In this document: in pieces, positions 16,314-24,517 of the stretch
How the letters are laid out: every line of letters starts with the position of its first letter
Position numbering within the stretch: the first letter of the stretch is position 1
Source: Butyrivibrio sp. MB2005
Lineage (GTDB): Bacteria > Bacillota > Clostridia > Lachnospirales > Lachnospiraceae
Assembly (NCBI RefSeq): GCF_000424285.1
Contig: NZ_KE384160.1
Span: 16,258-53,897 of the forward strand
Reading direction: 5' to 3'
Length of the DNA stretch: 37,640 nucleotides
The notes under the pieces: generated by a model
What the model saw: only the letters and a program-made list of their open reading frames with translations
What the model was told of the DNA's origin: nothing
Databases searched by the model: none
Made by a program: the position numbers and the translations under genes

Positions 16314-17267
16314 ATGGACAAAAATCTTGTATTTCATAAACCGTTGTTCGAAGAAGCTGCAAAGCTGGCTGAAATATACGCACTAAGAGATAATAAAACC
16401 TGTGACAGCACGGTTTTGGATACATTTATCTGGAAAGATCTTTATAATACCGAGATTTACGTAGAGGATGAAGCCGCTATTGTACTCATGAAGGACGATA
16501 AGGGATATTTTGCGGCGATGCCCTACTGCAGCGAAGAGAAGCTCCCTCAGTATTTTGAGGCGCTAAGAGATTATTTCAGAGACGAGCTGAAAAGCCCTTT
16601 GAGGATTGATCTTGCTGATGAGAATGCTCTTAATGCGCTGGGTTTATTGGACAATCCGGGATTTATCGTAGAGGAGGAGTTTGACCTTAAGGACTATCTC
16701 TATGATGCAGAGGAGCTTAGAACCCTTCCGGGCAAGAAATTTCAGAAAAAGAGAAATCTTATAAACAAGTTCATGAAGGATTACGATGGCAGATGGAATT
16801 ATAAGACCATGTGCTGCGTAGATGAGTATTTCCTTGAGGAATTCATGAATAACTGGATCGAAAAGAGACTCTCAGAGGGCGTCGAAAGCAAAGAAACCCT
16901 CATTCTTGAAAAGGAAGGCGTCATAGAGCTGCTCAGAAACTGCGACAAGGTTACCTATAGGATAGGCGGAATTTTCATTGATGAGATTTTACAGGCCTTT
17001 ACGATAGGCTCCTACAACAGCAGAGAAAAAATGGTTGTCATCAGCATAGAGAAGGGAAATTCTGAGATTCCGGGGATTTACCAGGTGATAAATCAGCAGT
17101 TTTTGCTTAATTCATACGAAGATGCAAAGCTTGTAAACAGAGAAGATGACATGGGAATCGATGGCTTAAGACAGGCTAAGGAAAGCTATAGTCCCATCGG
17201 TTATGCCAGAAAATACAGAGTTTGCGAGAAGTGTGCGGTGCTTGGACAGTTTTGCAAAACCGCTTAA
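16314..17267 (+). CDS. DUF2156 / phosphatidylglycerol lysyltransferase C-terminal-like protein
   Basis: A 317-residue soluble protein with the tandem-GNAT architecture of DUF2156 (LPG_synthase_C). Recognisable segments are an N-terminal YALRDNKTCDSTVLDTFIWK, a central KFQKKRNLINKFMKDY, and near the end IPGIYQVINQQFLL followed by NREDDMGIDGLRQAKESYSP. It has no membrane helices, so unlike MprF it is a stand-alone catalytic-type module. The family may transfer aminoacyl or acyl groups, but the substrate is unknown. The start is the ATG at 16314 after GGGAG; a TTG at 16299 would overlap that site. A GNAT gene follows after 45 bp and is probably co-transcribed. Confidence 0.85.
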   Translation: MDKNLVFHKPLFEEAAKLAEIYALRDNKTCDSTVLDTFIWKDLYNTEIYVEDEAAIVLMKDDKGYFAAMPYCSEEKLPQYFEALRDYFRDELKSPLRIDLADENALNALGLLDNPGFIVEEEFDLKDYLYDAEELRTLPGKKFQKKRNLINKFMKDYDGRWNYKTMCCVDEYFLEEFMNNWIEKRLSEGVESKETLILEKEGVIELLRNCDKVTYRIGGIFIDEILQAFTIGSYNSREKMVVISIEKGNSEIPGIYQVINQQFLLNSYEDAKLVNREDDMGIDGLRQAKESYSPIGYARKYRVCEKCAVLGQFCKTA

Positions 17268-17312
17268 TACTATCATGGCAGAAGACCATAATATCAAAGG
17301 ATTCGAGAATAA

Positions 17313-17960
17313 ATGATTACAGAATTAGCAGATAAAAACTGCACAAGGAAGCTGTATGAAGAAGCTTTCGATGATCCAAAGGAATTCGTAGATTATTACT
17401 ACGAGGATAAATGCAGAGATAACAGGATTATTGCCGATGTGGAGGACGGCGAAGTGCTTTCCATGCTTCACCTTAATCCTTACAGGATTTCTTTGGATGG
17501 CTCGGTTTTTAAGAGTTACTACGTGGTTGCCGTTGCCACAAAAGAAGAAAGACGCCGTGAAGGTCTGATGGCAAAGGTGTTTGAAAGGACATTTAAGCTT
17601 CTTAAAGATGAGAGAATACCGCTGGTTTTTCTGATGCCTGTGGATGAAGCAATTTATTCCTGGATGGGCTTTGAGAAAATATGCGATTTTGCTTTGGAGA
17701 AGATAGCTTCCTTTGATGAAATCCGTGAAAACTATGATATGTACTGCGTTAGGGATGATGTCTACATTAGGAGAATGGAGATAGAAGATGCCTTCAGAGA
17801 GCAGGATAACGGCGAGGTTTTGCCTGATGATCCTGTGATAATGGCGAAGATTACTGACCTGGAAGCCTTTAATTCATTGACAGGTCAAAGCTTTTCTGAT
17901 GAAAAAGAAGCTCTTTTGTGGCTGAAAAACAAAAAAATCTACATTTGCGAGGAAGTTTAA
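17313..17960 (+). CDS. GNAT-family N-acetyltransferase
   Basis: A 215-residue GNAT protein. YYVVAVATKEERRREGLMAK contains the acetyl-CoA-binding R/Q-x-x-G/A motif (RREGLM), followed by a helix and the strand IPLVFLMPVDEAIYSWMGFE, as in Eis-like and GNAT N-terminal domains. The C-terminal ~80 residues are variable. It lies 45 bp downstream of the DUF2156 gene, itself a GNAT-fold protein, suggesting joint acylation of a shared target (inference). The ribosome binding site is weak (AAAGGA 11 bases upstream). A terminator follows. Confidence 0.88.
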   Translation: MITELADKNCTRKLYEEAFDDPKEFVDYYYEDKCRDNRIIADVEDGEVLSMLHLNPYRISLDGSVFKSYYVVAVATKEERRREGLMAKVFERTFKLLKDERIPLVFLMPVDEAIYSWMGFEKICDFALEKIASFDEIRENYDMYCVRDDVYIRRMEIEDAFREQDNGEVLPDDPVIMAKITDLEAFNSLTGQSFSDEKEALLWLKNKKIYICEEV

Positions 17961-18082
17961 GCCGAATAATTGAAAAAGGCATCTAAAATATGACTAGGAG
18001 TCATAATCGGAAAACTTTTTTTGGATTTCAGTTTTTTTGTCGCAAGAAAACTAAACATTAAAACAATACGGCAAATTGTCTA

Positions 18083-18125
18083 AAAATCGCTCAAGATAGA
18101 AACGATATCTTGGACGATTTTTTTT
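18083..18125 (+). terminator. Rho-independent terminator after the GNAT gene
   Basis: AAAATCGCTCAAGATA pairs with TATCTTGGACGATTTT, with one mismatch and one wobble, around a GAAACGA loop. Flanking A and T runs suggest it could work in both directions. Confidence 0.85.
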
Positions 18126-18259
18126 GATGTTATTTCATTGATAATAAGTGTTTGGTTTTTCGGAAAGCCGCTTAAAACTGCCTATTTTCAGACAATTTTA
18201 GATACGAAATTATGATAAGATAAAGTACATTATTTAATGGAAGGTAGGTTTTTTTCTAA

Positions 18260-21073
18260 ATGGGGAACAGTATCAAAGAATGGCAAATTGGTGATCCCAT
18301 GATCAATGAGAATGATTATTGGCAGGATCCCAACTACGTGGCAGAGGACCCGGAGAAGGAGAAGCTGGTACTTAAGCTGGCTACACTTATCACGGACCGC
18401 TATGTGAAGAAACTTTTTAACAAGATTAATAACAGAGATCCGGAGTATTGGATGCTTGATATGATTCTTGATAAGGCTCAGGTCAAGTTCCTTCTGAATT
18501 TCAAGAAGACAAGGGTTCCGTACAGCATTGAGGAGCTGGCTTCCATGAACAACATGAGCGTGGAAGAGACACAGAAGATGGTAGATCGTCTTGTCTGGAT
18601 CGGTATCATCGAGATGAACCGCGCCAAGACTGCAGATAAGCACAAGCAGTACGAGCTTCCTATATTCGTTCCTGGCTCTGCTGAGTTTATGATGATGCAG
18701 GAGAAGCTCACAGACGAGTTCCCGCAGCTTGCAACCTTTTTCAATCTGATGACACAGCTTCCCCTTGGCGGAATCACACAGATGGTTCCTCCCGGAGGCG
18801 CAGGCGTGGGAATGCACGTAATCCCCGTTGAGAAGGCTATCAGCTTAGAGAATCAGTCAGTTTCAGTTGAGCACCTTTCCCGCTGGATCGATATGTATGA
18901 TAAATACGGTATTTCAGAGTGCTCCTGTAGAAAACAGCAGGCAATGAGAGGCGAAGGCTCAGGTGAGATTCGCGGTGATTACTGCATCGGTATGGGTGAC
19001 ATGGCTGAGTACATGGACAGCCGCGGAATCGGTCACTATGTAACAAAAGAAGAGGTTTACGAGATCCTCGAGAGAGCTGAGAGACACGGATATGTGCATC
19101 AGATCACCAATATCGATGGTGAAGGCAAGATCGTAGCTATCTGTAACTGCGCTCCCGGTGTATGTAACGCTCTTAGAACATCACAGCTTTACAATACACC
19201 TAATCTTTCAGCATCCGCTTACCGTGCGCACGTTGATAAGAGTAAGTGCGTAGCCTGCGGTAAGTGCGTAGAGGTTTGTCCTGCAGGTGCAGCTAAGCTT
19301 GGTCAGAAGCTCTGCAAAAAGGACGGAACAGAGGTTAAATATCCCAAGGCTGAGCTTCCCGATGGACAGAAGTGGGGTCCTGATAAGTGGAATTATAACT
19401 ACCGAGATGACAATAAAATCAACTGTTATGAAACGGGAACAGCTCCCTGTAAGACAGCATGTCCTGTACATCTTTCAGTTCAGGGTTATATCAAGATGGC
19501 TGCTGAAGGCAGATATGAGGATGCCCTTAAGCTTATAAAGCAGGATAATCCACTTCCAATGATTTGCGGCGCTGTCTGCAACAGACGTTGTGAGGATGCC
19601 TGCACAAGAGGTACCATCGATCAGCCTCTTGCTATCGATGAGATCAAGAAGTATATCGCATCCCTGGATCTTAACAAGGATGAGAGATACATTCCTCTTT
19701 GCGAGAAGCATGACGGCGGTATGTGGTCAGATGATTACAAGATGGCTATCATCGGTGGCGGCCCTGCAGGCCTTGCTGCTGCATATTTCCTTAGAAGAGA
19801 CGGCTATCCTGTAACAGTATTCGAGAAAGAGAAGCGTCCCGGCGGAATGCTTATGAACGGTATTCCCAGCTATCGTCTTGAAAAAGATATCATCGAGGCT
19901 GAGATCGACGTAATGAAGCAGATGGGTATCGAGTTCAAGTGCGGTGTAGAGGTTGGTAAGGACGTTACTATAGAAGACCTTAGAAAACAGGGCTACAAGG
20001 CATTTTTCCTGGCTATCGGTTGTCAGGGCGGAAGAAAAGCCGGCGTTCCCGGTGAGGACGCTGAGGGCGTTCAGACAGGTGTTGAGTTCCTTAGAAAGAT
20101 CAACGCTGACCATACAAACAAGCTTAATGGCGAGACAGTAGTTGTAGGTGGCGGTAACGTTGCTATCGACGTTGCAAGAAGCGCTGTAAGAGCAGGTGCA
20201 TCCAAGGTTACAATGCTTTGCCTTGAGAGCCTTGCAGAAATGCCTGCTGCTAAGGATGAAGTAGAAGAGGCAAAGGAAGAAGGAATTGAGATCATTAACA
20301 GCTATGGTCCCAAGGAAATCCTCACAGAGAACGGCAAGGTTAAGGCTGTTATCTTCAAGAAGTGCACTTCAGTTAAGGATGCTGACGGAAGATTCAATCC
20401 TCAGTATGATGAGAACGACACTATCACAATCAACTGTGAGAATGTACTTCTTTCAATCGGACAGTCAATCGTATGGGCTGACCTCCTTAAGGGCACAAAG
20501 GTTGAGCTTCGTCCCAATGGTGGCGTAATTGCTGATCCTCTTACACTTCAGACTGCAGAGCCTGATATTTTTGCAGGTGGTGACGTATTTACAGGTCCCA
20601 GATTCGCTATCGATGCCATTGCAGGCGGTAGAGAAGCTGCTGTTTCAATGAACCGTTTTGTTCATCCCGGAAACAGACTTGACCTTGCAAGAGACAGAAG
20701 AGATTTCATCGAGCTTGATAAGGATGATATTCTTGTTGAGAGCTTTGATAACGCACCCAGACAGATTCCCGGTAAAAAGGCAGGAATCGCCAAGGAGACC
20801 TTCGAGGATCTCAGACTCACTCTTACAGAGGAGCAGGTTAAGGCAGAAGCTAACAGATGTCTTGGCTGCGGAGCAACTACCGTAGATGAGAATAAGTGTA
20901 TCGGTTGCGGACTTTGCACCACAAAGTGCGAGTTTGATGCTATCCACCTCACAAGAGATATTCCTGAAGCCAGCACAATGGTTCGCTCAGAGGACAAGCT
21001 TAAGAAGGTTGGTCCTTACGCTGCAAAGCGCGCTGTTAAAATTGTTGTAAACAAGGTTACAGGCAAGAAATAA
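18260..21073 (+). CDS. Fusion of winged-helix/4Fe-4S module with GltD-like NAD(P)H flavoprotein and C-terminal ferredoxin
   Basis: A 937-residue multidomain oxidoreductase. Residues ~85-135 look like a winged helix (YSIEELASMNNMSVEETQKM). Next comes a Cys-rich region (Cys221, Cys223, Cys242; Cys295, Cys297, Cys302) leading to a 4Fe-4S ferredoxin (Cys330, 333, 336, 340), an arrangement also seen in free-standing anaerobe ferredoxin proteins. Residues ~390-470 are the Fer4_20 domain of GltD/dihydropyrimidine dehydrogenase (CGAVCNRRCEDAC). FAD-binding IIGGGPAGLAAAY starts at residue 497 and NAD(P)H-binding VVGGGNVAIDVARSA at 628. The C-terminus adds Cys867, 870, 880, 883, 886 and 890. No glutamate synthase large subunit is nearby, so it probably moves electrons between NAD(P)H and ferredoxin-type carriers; the partner is unknown. 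GGAAGGTAGG precedes the ATG at a long spacing; Met14 is an alternative start. Confidence 0.85.
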   Translation: MGNSIKEWQIGDPMINENDYWQDPNYVAEDPEKEKLVLKLATLITDRYVKKLFNKINNRDPEYWMLDMILDKAQVKFLLNFKKTRVPYSIEELASMNNMSVEETQKMVDRLVWIGIIEMNRAKTADKHKQYELPIFVPGSAEFMMMQEKLTDEFPQLATFFNLMTQLPLGGITQMVPPGGAGVGMHVIPVEKAISLENQSVSVEHLSRWIDMYDKYGISECSCRKQQAMRGEGSGEIRGDYCIGMGDMAEYMDSRGIGHYVTKEEVYEILERAERHGYVHQITNIDGEGKIVAICNCAPGVCNALRTSQLYNTPNLSASAYRAHVDKSKCVACGKCVEVCPAGAAKLGQKLCKKDGTEVKYPKAELPDGQKWGPDKWNYNYRDDNKINCYETGTAPCKTACPVHLSVQGYIKMAAEGRYEDALKLIKQDNPLPMICGAVCNRRCEDACTRGTIDQPLAIDEIKKYIASLDLNKDERYIPLCEKHDGGMWSDDYKMAIIGGGPAGLAAAYFLRRDGYPVTVFEKEKRPGGMLMNGIPSYRLEKDIIEAEIDVMKQMGIEFKCGVEVGKDVTIEDLRKQGYKAFFLAIGCQGGRKAGVPGEDAEGVQTGVEFLRKINADHTNKLNGETVVVGGGNVAIDVARSAVRAGASKVTMLCLESLAEMPAAKDEVEEAKEEGIEIINSYGPKEILTENGKVKAVIFKKCTSVKDADGRFNPQYDENDTITINCENVLLSIGQSIVWADLLKGTKVELRPNGGVIADPLTLQTAEPDIFAGGDVFTGPRFAIDAIAGGREAAVSMNRFVHPGNRLDLARDRRDFIELDKDDILVESFDNAPRQIPGKKAGIAKETFEDLRLTLTEEQVKAEANRCLGCGATTVDENKCIGCGLCTTKCEFDAIHLTRDIPEASTMVRSEDKLKKVGPYAAKRAVKIVVNKVTGKK

Positions 21074-21121
21074 TTTACGAACTAAATAGGGCAAAAGTGT
21101 AGTATTTTGCCGCGTTTTTAC

Positions 21122-21150
21122 TTCAAAAACTCCCCTCCATCCCTTATACT
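21122..21150 (+). promoter_or_regulatory. Possible promoter inside a terminator loop
   Basis: TTCAAA (21122-21127, 4/6 match), a 17-bp spacer and TATACT (21145-21150). Its start point near 21157 would lie just 5' of the ribosome binding site of the zinc-ribbon gene. Confidence 0.5.
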
Positions 21151-21173
21151 TAAGAGGTTGGAAGGGAGTTTTT
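21126..21173 (+). terminator. Terminator-like hairpin whose 3' arm is the next gene's Shine-Dalgarno
   Basis: AAAACTCCCCTCCA (21126-21139) pairs with TGGAAGGGAGTTTT (21159-21172) with one mismatch across a 19-nt loop, then a T-tract. The GGAAGGGAG of the right arm is also the ribosome binding site for the ATG at 21177. Confidence 0.8.
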
Positions 21174-21176
21174 ATA

Positions 21177-22253
21177 ATGGCAGATAAAATTGTAATGGGT
21201 TACTGGGACTGTCCTTCTTGTGGCAGCAAAGGAATCCCCGGAACCACGTATGATTGTCCAAATTGCGGAAGACAGCGTGGTAAAGAGACGAAATTCTATA
21301 TGAGATCAGGCCCTGTCGAATATGTGGCAGGCCATAAGGTTGTAGGCGCAGACTGGTACTGCGAGTATTGCGGTGCACTGAATTCAGCAGGCAAAACTGT
21401 GTGCGAGAACTGCGGCTCACCTAAATCAGAAAGTAAGGATGATTACTTTTCACTGAAAAATCCACCGAAACCAAAGCAGCCGGAGCCTTCTGTGCATAAG
21501 GCTACAGCGCCATCATTTGATCCGCTGTCCATAATTCATAAGGTAAAGCAGTCATCCCTGGCAATAAAGCTAATTGCGGGTATCATTCTTCTGATTATTG
21601 TTTCGAATCTGATATCCTCATTTATTTCAAAGCCAAGGGATTACACCTATGACGTCAAGGAGCTGACCTGGGAGAACTCCATTGAAATTGAGGAGTACAA
21701 GACCTTTCGGGAGTCGGATTGGAGTCTGCCAAGCGGCGCGCGGCTTGTGGAAACGAACCGGGAAATAAGGAGCTACAGATCGGTTCTGGACCATTATGAG
21801 TCAGTCACCAAATCAAGACAGGTTCCGGACGGAGGTCATTATGAGACCAGCTACTCCGATAACGGTGATGGAACCTTCACCGAGCATTCCACCTATGTGA
21901 CGGATTACACCACGGAGTATTACGAAGAGGATGAGCCTGTGTACAGGCAGGAGCCGGTTTACGATACCAAGTACTATTACGACATAGACAGGTGGGTTTA
22001 CGAGAGAACTGAGACCACCACCGGCAAAGATAAAAATCCTTATTGGGCCGATATTACGCTGAATGACAAAGAGCGGGAAAGTGGCCGTGATTCTAGGTAC
22101 ACCATGACAGGAATCAGGCATTACAGATCATTTTTCAAGGACAGAACTAAGGAAGAGACCTACGAAATTCAGGAATCCTGGTGGAAACAGATACAAAACG
22201 GTCAGACACTAAATATTACTGTTGAAAAAGGGAGGGTTACAGCTTGGCAATGA
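21177..22253 (+). CDS. Membrane protein with two N-terminal zinc ribbons
   Basis: A 358-residue protein. The first ~85 residues hold four CxxC knuckles (CPSC, CPNC, CEYC, CENC), consistent with two zinc ribbons on the cytoplasmic side. A Pro-rich spacer is followed by one membrane helix (AIKLIAGIILLIIVSNLISS, about residues 127-147). The C-terminal ~205 residues lie outside and are rich in Tyr, Asp, Glu and Arg (YEEDEPVYRQEPVYDTKYYY), with no enzyme motif. This architecture recurs in Lachnospiraceae without known function. Its ribosome binding site is part of the terminator hairpin of the preceding gene. The S9 peptidase gene starts ten bases before its stop, so the two are coupled. Confidence 0.85.
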   Translation: MADKIVMGYWDCPSCGSKGIPGTTYDCPNCGRQRGKETKFYMRSGPVEYVAGHKVVGADWYCEYCGALNSAGKTVCENCGSPKSESKDDYFSLKNPPKPKQPEPSVHKATAPSFDPLSIIHKVKQSSLAIKLIAGIILLIIVSNLISSFISKPRDYTYDVKELTWENSIEIEEYKTFRESDWSLPSGARLVETNREIRSYRSVLDHYESVTKSRQVPDGGHYETSYSDNGDGTFTEHSTYVTDYTTEYYEEDEPVYRQEPVYDTKYYYDIDRWVYERTETTTGKDKNPYWADITLNDKERESGRDSRYTMTGIRHYRSFFKDRTKEETYEIQESWWKQIQNGQTLNITVEKGRVTAWQ

Positions 22254-24337
22254 CTAAAAAAGTAGAAATCAGAGACATTTTAAAGTACAAATATCCGGAA
22301 AATCCGATGTTTAACCCTGCAGGAACAGCTTACGTGTACAACGTAGCTTATGCTGATGAAGAGAAGAACGTCTATAAAAGGGATGTTTGGGCAGTGAAGG
22401 AGGATAAGCCTTTTCAGCTCACAGCCACAATTGACGCGTCTGTGGCTTTTTGGAACAGCGACAGCGAGGTTATTCTGAACAGGAAAAAGCCTGAGGATGA
22501 GAAGTCTGAGGATACGGAGCTTTTCTCCATATCGATAGATGGCGGAGAGGCAAAAATCTGGGCAAAGCTCCCCATAGCGCTTGGAGATATCAAGAAGGTA
22601 TCTGACGGTGTGTATGCTGCGACGGTTCAGATAGAAGAGAGCGATCCCGACGCATATCTTGATGATGAAGAGACCCGTAAAAAGAAGCAGGATGAAAAGA
22701 AAAAGAACCTTGATAGTGACTATGATGTTTACACAGAGGTTCCTTACTGGGGAAATGGCCAAGGCGTAACAAACGGCAAGAGAAATGCTCTTTTCATCAT
22801 AAGGACCACCGATGATGCAGAAAAAGCGCCTGAGAGCAGGTTTGAATTAAAAAGAATTACAGCACCTGACTTTAGCGTCTATGATTTTGAGATTGATGGC
22901 AATAAGGTGGTTTTCGCAGGGGCTAAGGCCACAAAGATTCCTGATTTTTTCTGCGATCTGATGGCCTATGATCTGGAAAAAGATGAGGTTACCACGTTAT
23001 ACGACAAGCATGATGTGGGCTTTGAGGGCTTTTTTGTAAAGGATGGCAAGACTTTCGTATTTGCAAACGACTTTAAAGCCCATGGACTCAACGGTTCTGC
23101 ATATCTTTATAAGGTTGAAAACGGTGAGCTTAAGAAAATTGAGGGCTATGAGCCCACACATTCCCGCGGCAACAGTATCGTTGGAGACGTTGCTCTTGGC
23201 GGCGGAAGACAGTGGAGGGTTCTGAAGGAGGACGAGGATATCATCCTTTATACAATTTCAACCATAGAGGATCACACTGCGATTTCAAGGATCACTCTTG
23301 AGACAGGAAAAGTAGAGACAATACTGGATATGCCCGGCAATATTCACTTCTTTGACATTGTATTTGGCAGGTTTATTCTTGGTTATACGGGACCTGACAG
23401 TCTGCCGGAGATTTATGTTGCCTATAAGCGCGACCTTGAGCCTGTAGAGATAGAGGATCAGAGAACCTACACACCATCCGGATCTAAGGCAGACCTTACA
23501 CAGATTTCCCATCACAATGACAGTATGCTTGAGGATGTTTATGTGGCAAAGCCTCAGAGAATCGACTACGAATCGGAGGGGCTTGTTCTTCACGGATGGG
23601 TGCTGCTTCCGGAGGATTTTGATTCTGATAAAAAATATCCGGCAGTTTTGGATATCCACGGCGGTCCCAGATGCGTTTATTCCGAAGGCTTTTTCCATGA
23701 AATGCAGGTGTGGGCAGCAAAGGGCTTTGTTGTCATGTTCACCAACATCAAGGGAAGTGACGGAAGAGGCGATGAATTTGCGGATATCCGCGGGGATTAC
23801 GGCGGAACAGATTTTAAGAATCTGATGGACTTTGTTGATGCTGTATTGGAAAAATATCCTGCAATCGATAAGGATAGAATCTGTGAAACAGGCGGATCCT
23901 ACGGCGGCTTCATGACTAACTGGATTGTAACTCACACTGACAGATTCTGCTGCGCAGCAAGTCAGAGATCAATTTCAAACTGGATTTCCATGAGTTATAT
24001 CAGCGACATCGGACCTTATTTTGGACCTGACCAGTGCGGCGCTGAGTTTGGAAGGTGGTTTGATACAGATCATACAGAGATTTTGTGGAAATATTCACCT
24101 CTTAAATACGTGGAGAATGCCAAGACACCCACACTTTTCCTGCACAGTGACCAGGATTACAGATGTCCGTTGCCTGAAGCAATGCAGATGATGCAGGCTA
24201 TGACGGTCAGAGGCATTGAGACCAGAATGATAGTGTTCCACGGCGAAAATCATGAGCTTTCAAGGTCAGGAAAACCGAAGCACAGAATCAGAAGACTGGA
24301 GGAAATTACAGGCTGGTTCGAGGAGCATATTAAATAA
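22244..24337 (+). CDS. S9 family prolyl oligopeptidase / acylaminoacyl-peptidase
   Basis: A 697-residue cytoplasmic serine peptidase. An N-terminal beta-propeller-like region (to about residue 420) is followed by the alpha/beta-hydrolase domain with DIHGGPRCVYS, nucleophile Ser552 in ETGGSYGGFMTNW, Asp638 in SDQDYRCP and His670 in HGENHELSRSGKP. The last segment (SRSGKPKHRIRRLEEITGWF) is typical of dipeptidyl-peptidase 5/acylaminoacyl-peptidase relatives, which trim short peptides. I favour the TTG start at 22244: GGGAGGG lies seven bases before it, whereas the ATG at 22250 is 13 bases away. It overlaps the zinc-ribbon gene by ten bases. Confidence 0.92.
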   Translation: MAMTKKVEIRDILKYKYPENPMFNPAGTAYVYNVAYADEEKNVYKRDVWAVKEDKPFQLTATIDASVAFWNSDSEVILNRKKPEDEKSEDTELFSISIDGGEAKIWAKLPIALGDIKKVSDGVYAATVQIEESDPDAYLDDEETRKKKQDEKKKNLDSDYDVYTEVPYWGNGQGVTNGKRNALFIIRTTDDAEKAPESRFELKRITAPDFSVYDFEIDGNKVVFAGAKATKIPDFFCDLMAYDLEKDEVTTLYDKHDVGFEGFFVKDGKTFVFANDFKAHGLNGSAYLYKVENGELKKIEGYEPTHSRGNSIVGDVALGGGRQWRVLKEDEDIILYTISTIEDHTAISRITLETGKVETILDMPGNIHFFDIVFGRFILGYTGPDSLPEIYVAYKRDLEPVEIEDQRTYTPSGSKADLTQISHHNDSMLEDVYVAKPQRIDYESEGLVLHGWVLLPEDFDSDKKYPAVLDIHGGPRCVYSEGFFHEMQVWAAKGFVVMFTNIKGSDGRGDEFADIRGDYGGTDFKNLMDFVDAVLEKYPAIDKDRICETGGSYGGFMTNWIVTHTDRFCCAASQRSISNWISMSYISDIGPYFGPDQCGAEFGRWFDTDHTEILWKYSPLKYVENAKTPTLFLHSDQDYRCPLPEAMQMMQAMTVRGIETRMIVFHGENHELSRSGKPKHRIRRLEEITGWFEEHIK

Positions 24338-24517
24338 TTATATATGCATTAGCAATAAGTGATGGGCATTCTTGAAAAGCAGCAATTTGTGAGGGTTTCA
24401 AGGCTGTTTGTTTATAAAATTTTTATAAAATATTGTTTGCTAACACACTAGATTGCGTCTAATTAGTATATAATTGCACCATCTAATTTTATTTTCTATT
24501 ATGAGGAGGAACTTTTA

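Noticed and set aside
18230..18817. 195-residue minus-strand open frame
   Set aside because: It is antisense to the N-terminus of the multidomain flavoprotein; composition is rich in His, Leu and Cys without pattern.
23285..23935. 216-residue minus-strand open frame
   Set aside because: It lies entirely within the S9 peptidase gene, has no motifs and no start signal.
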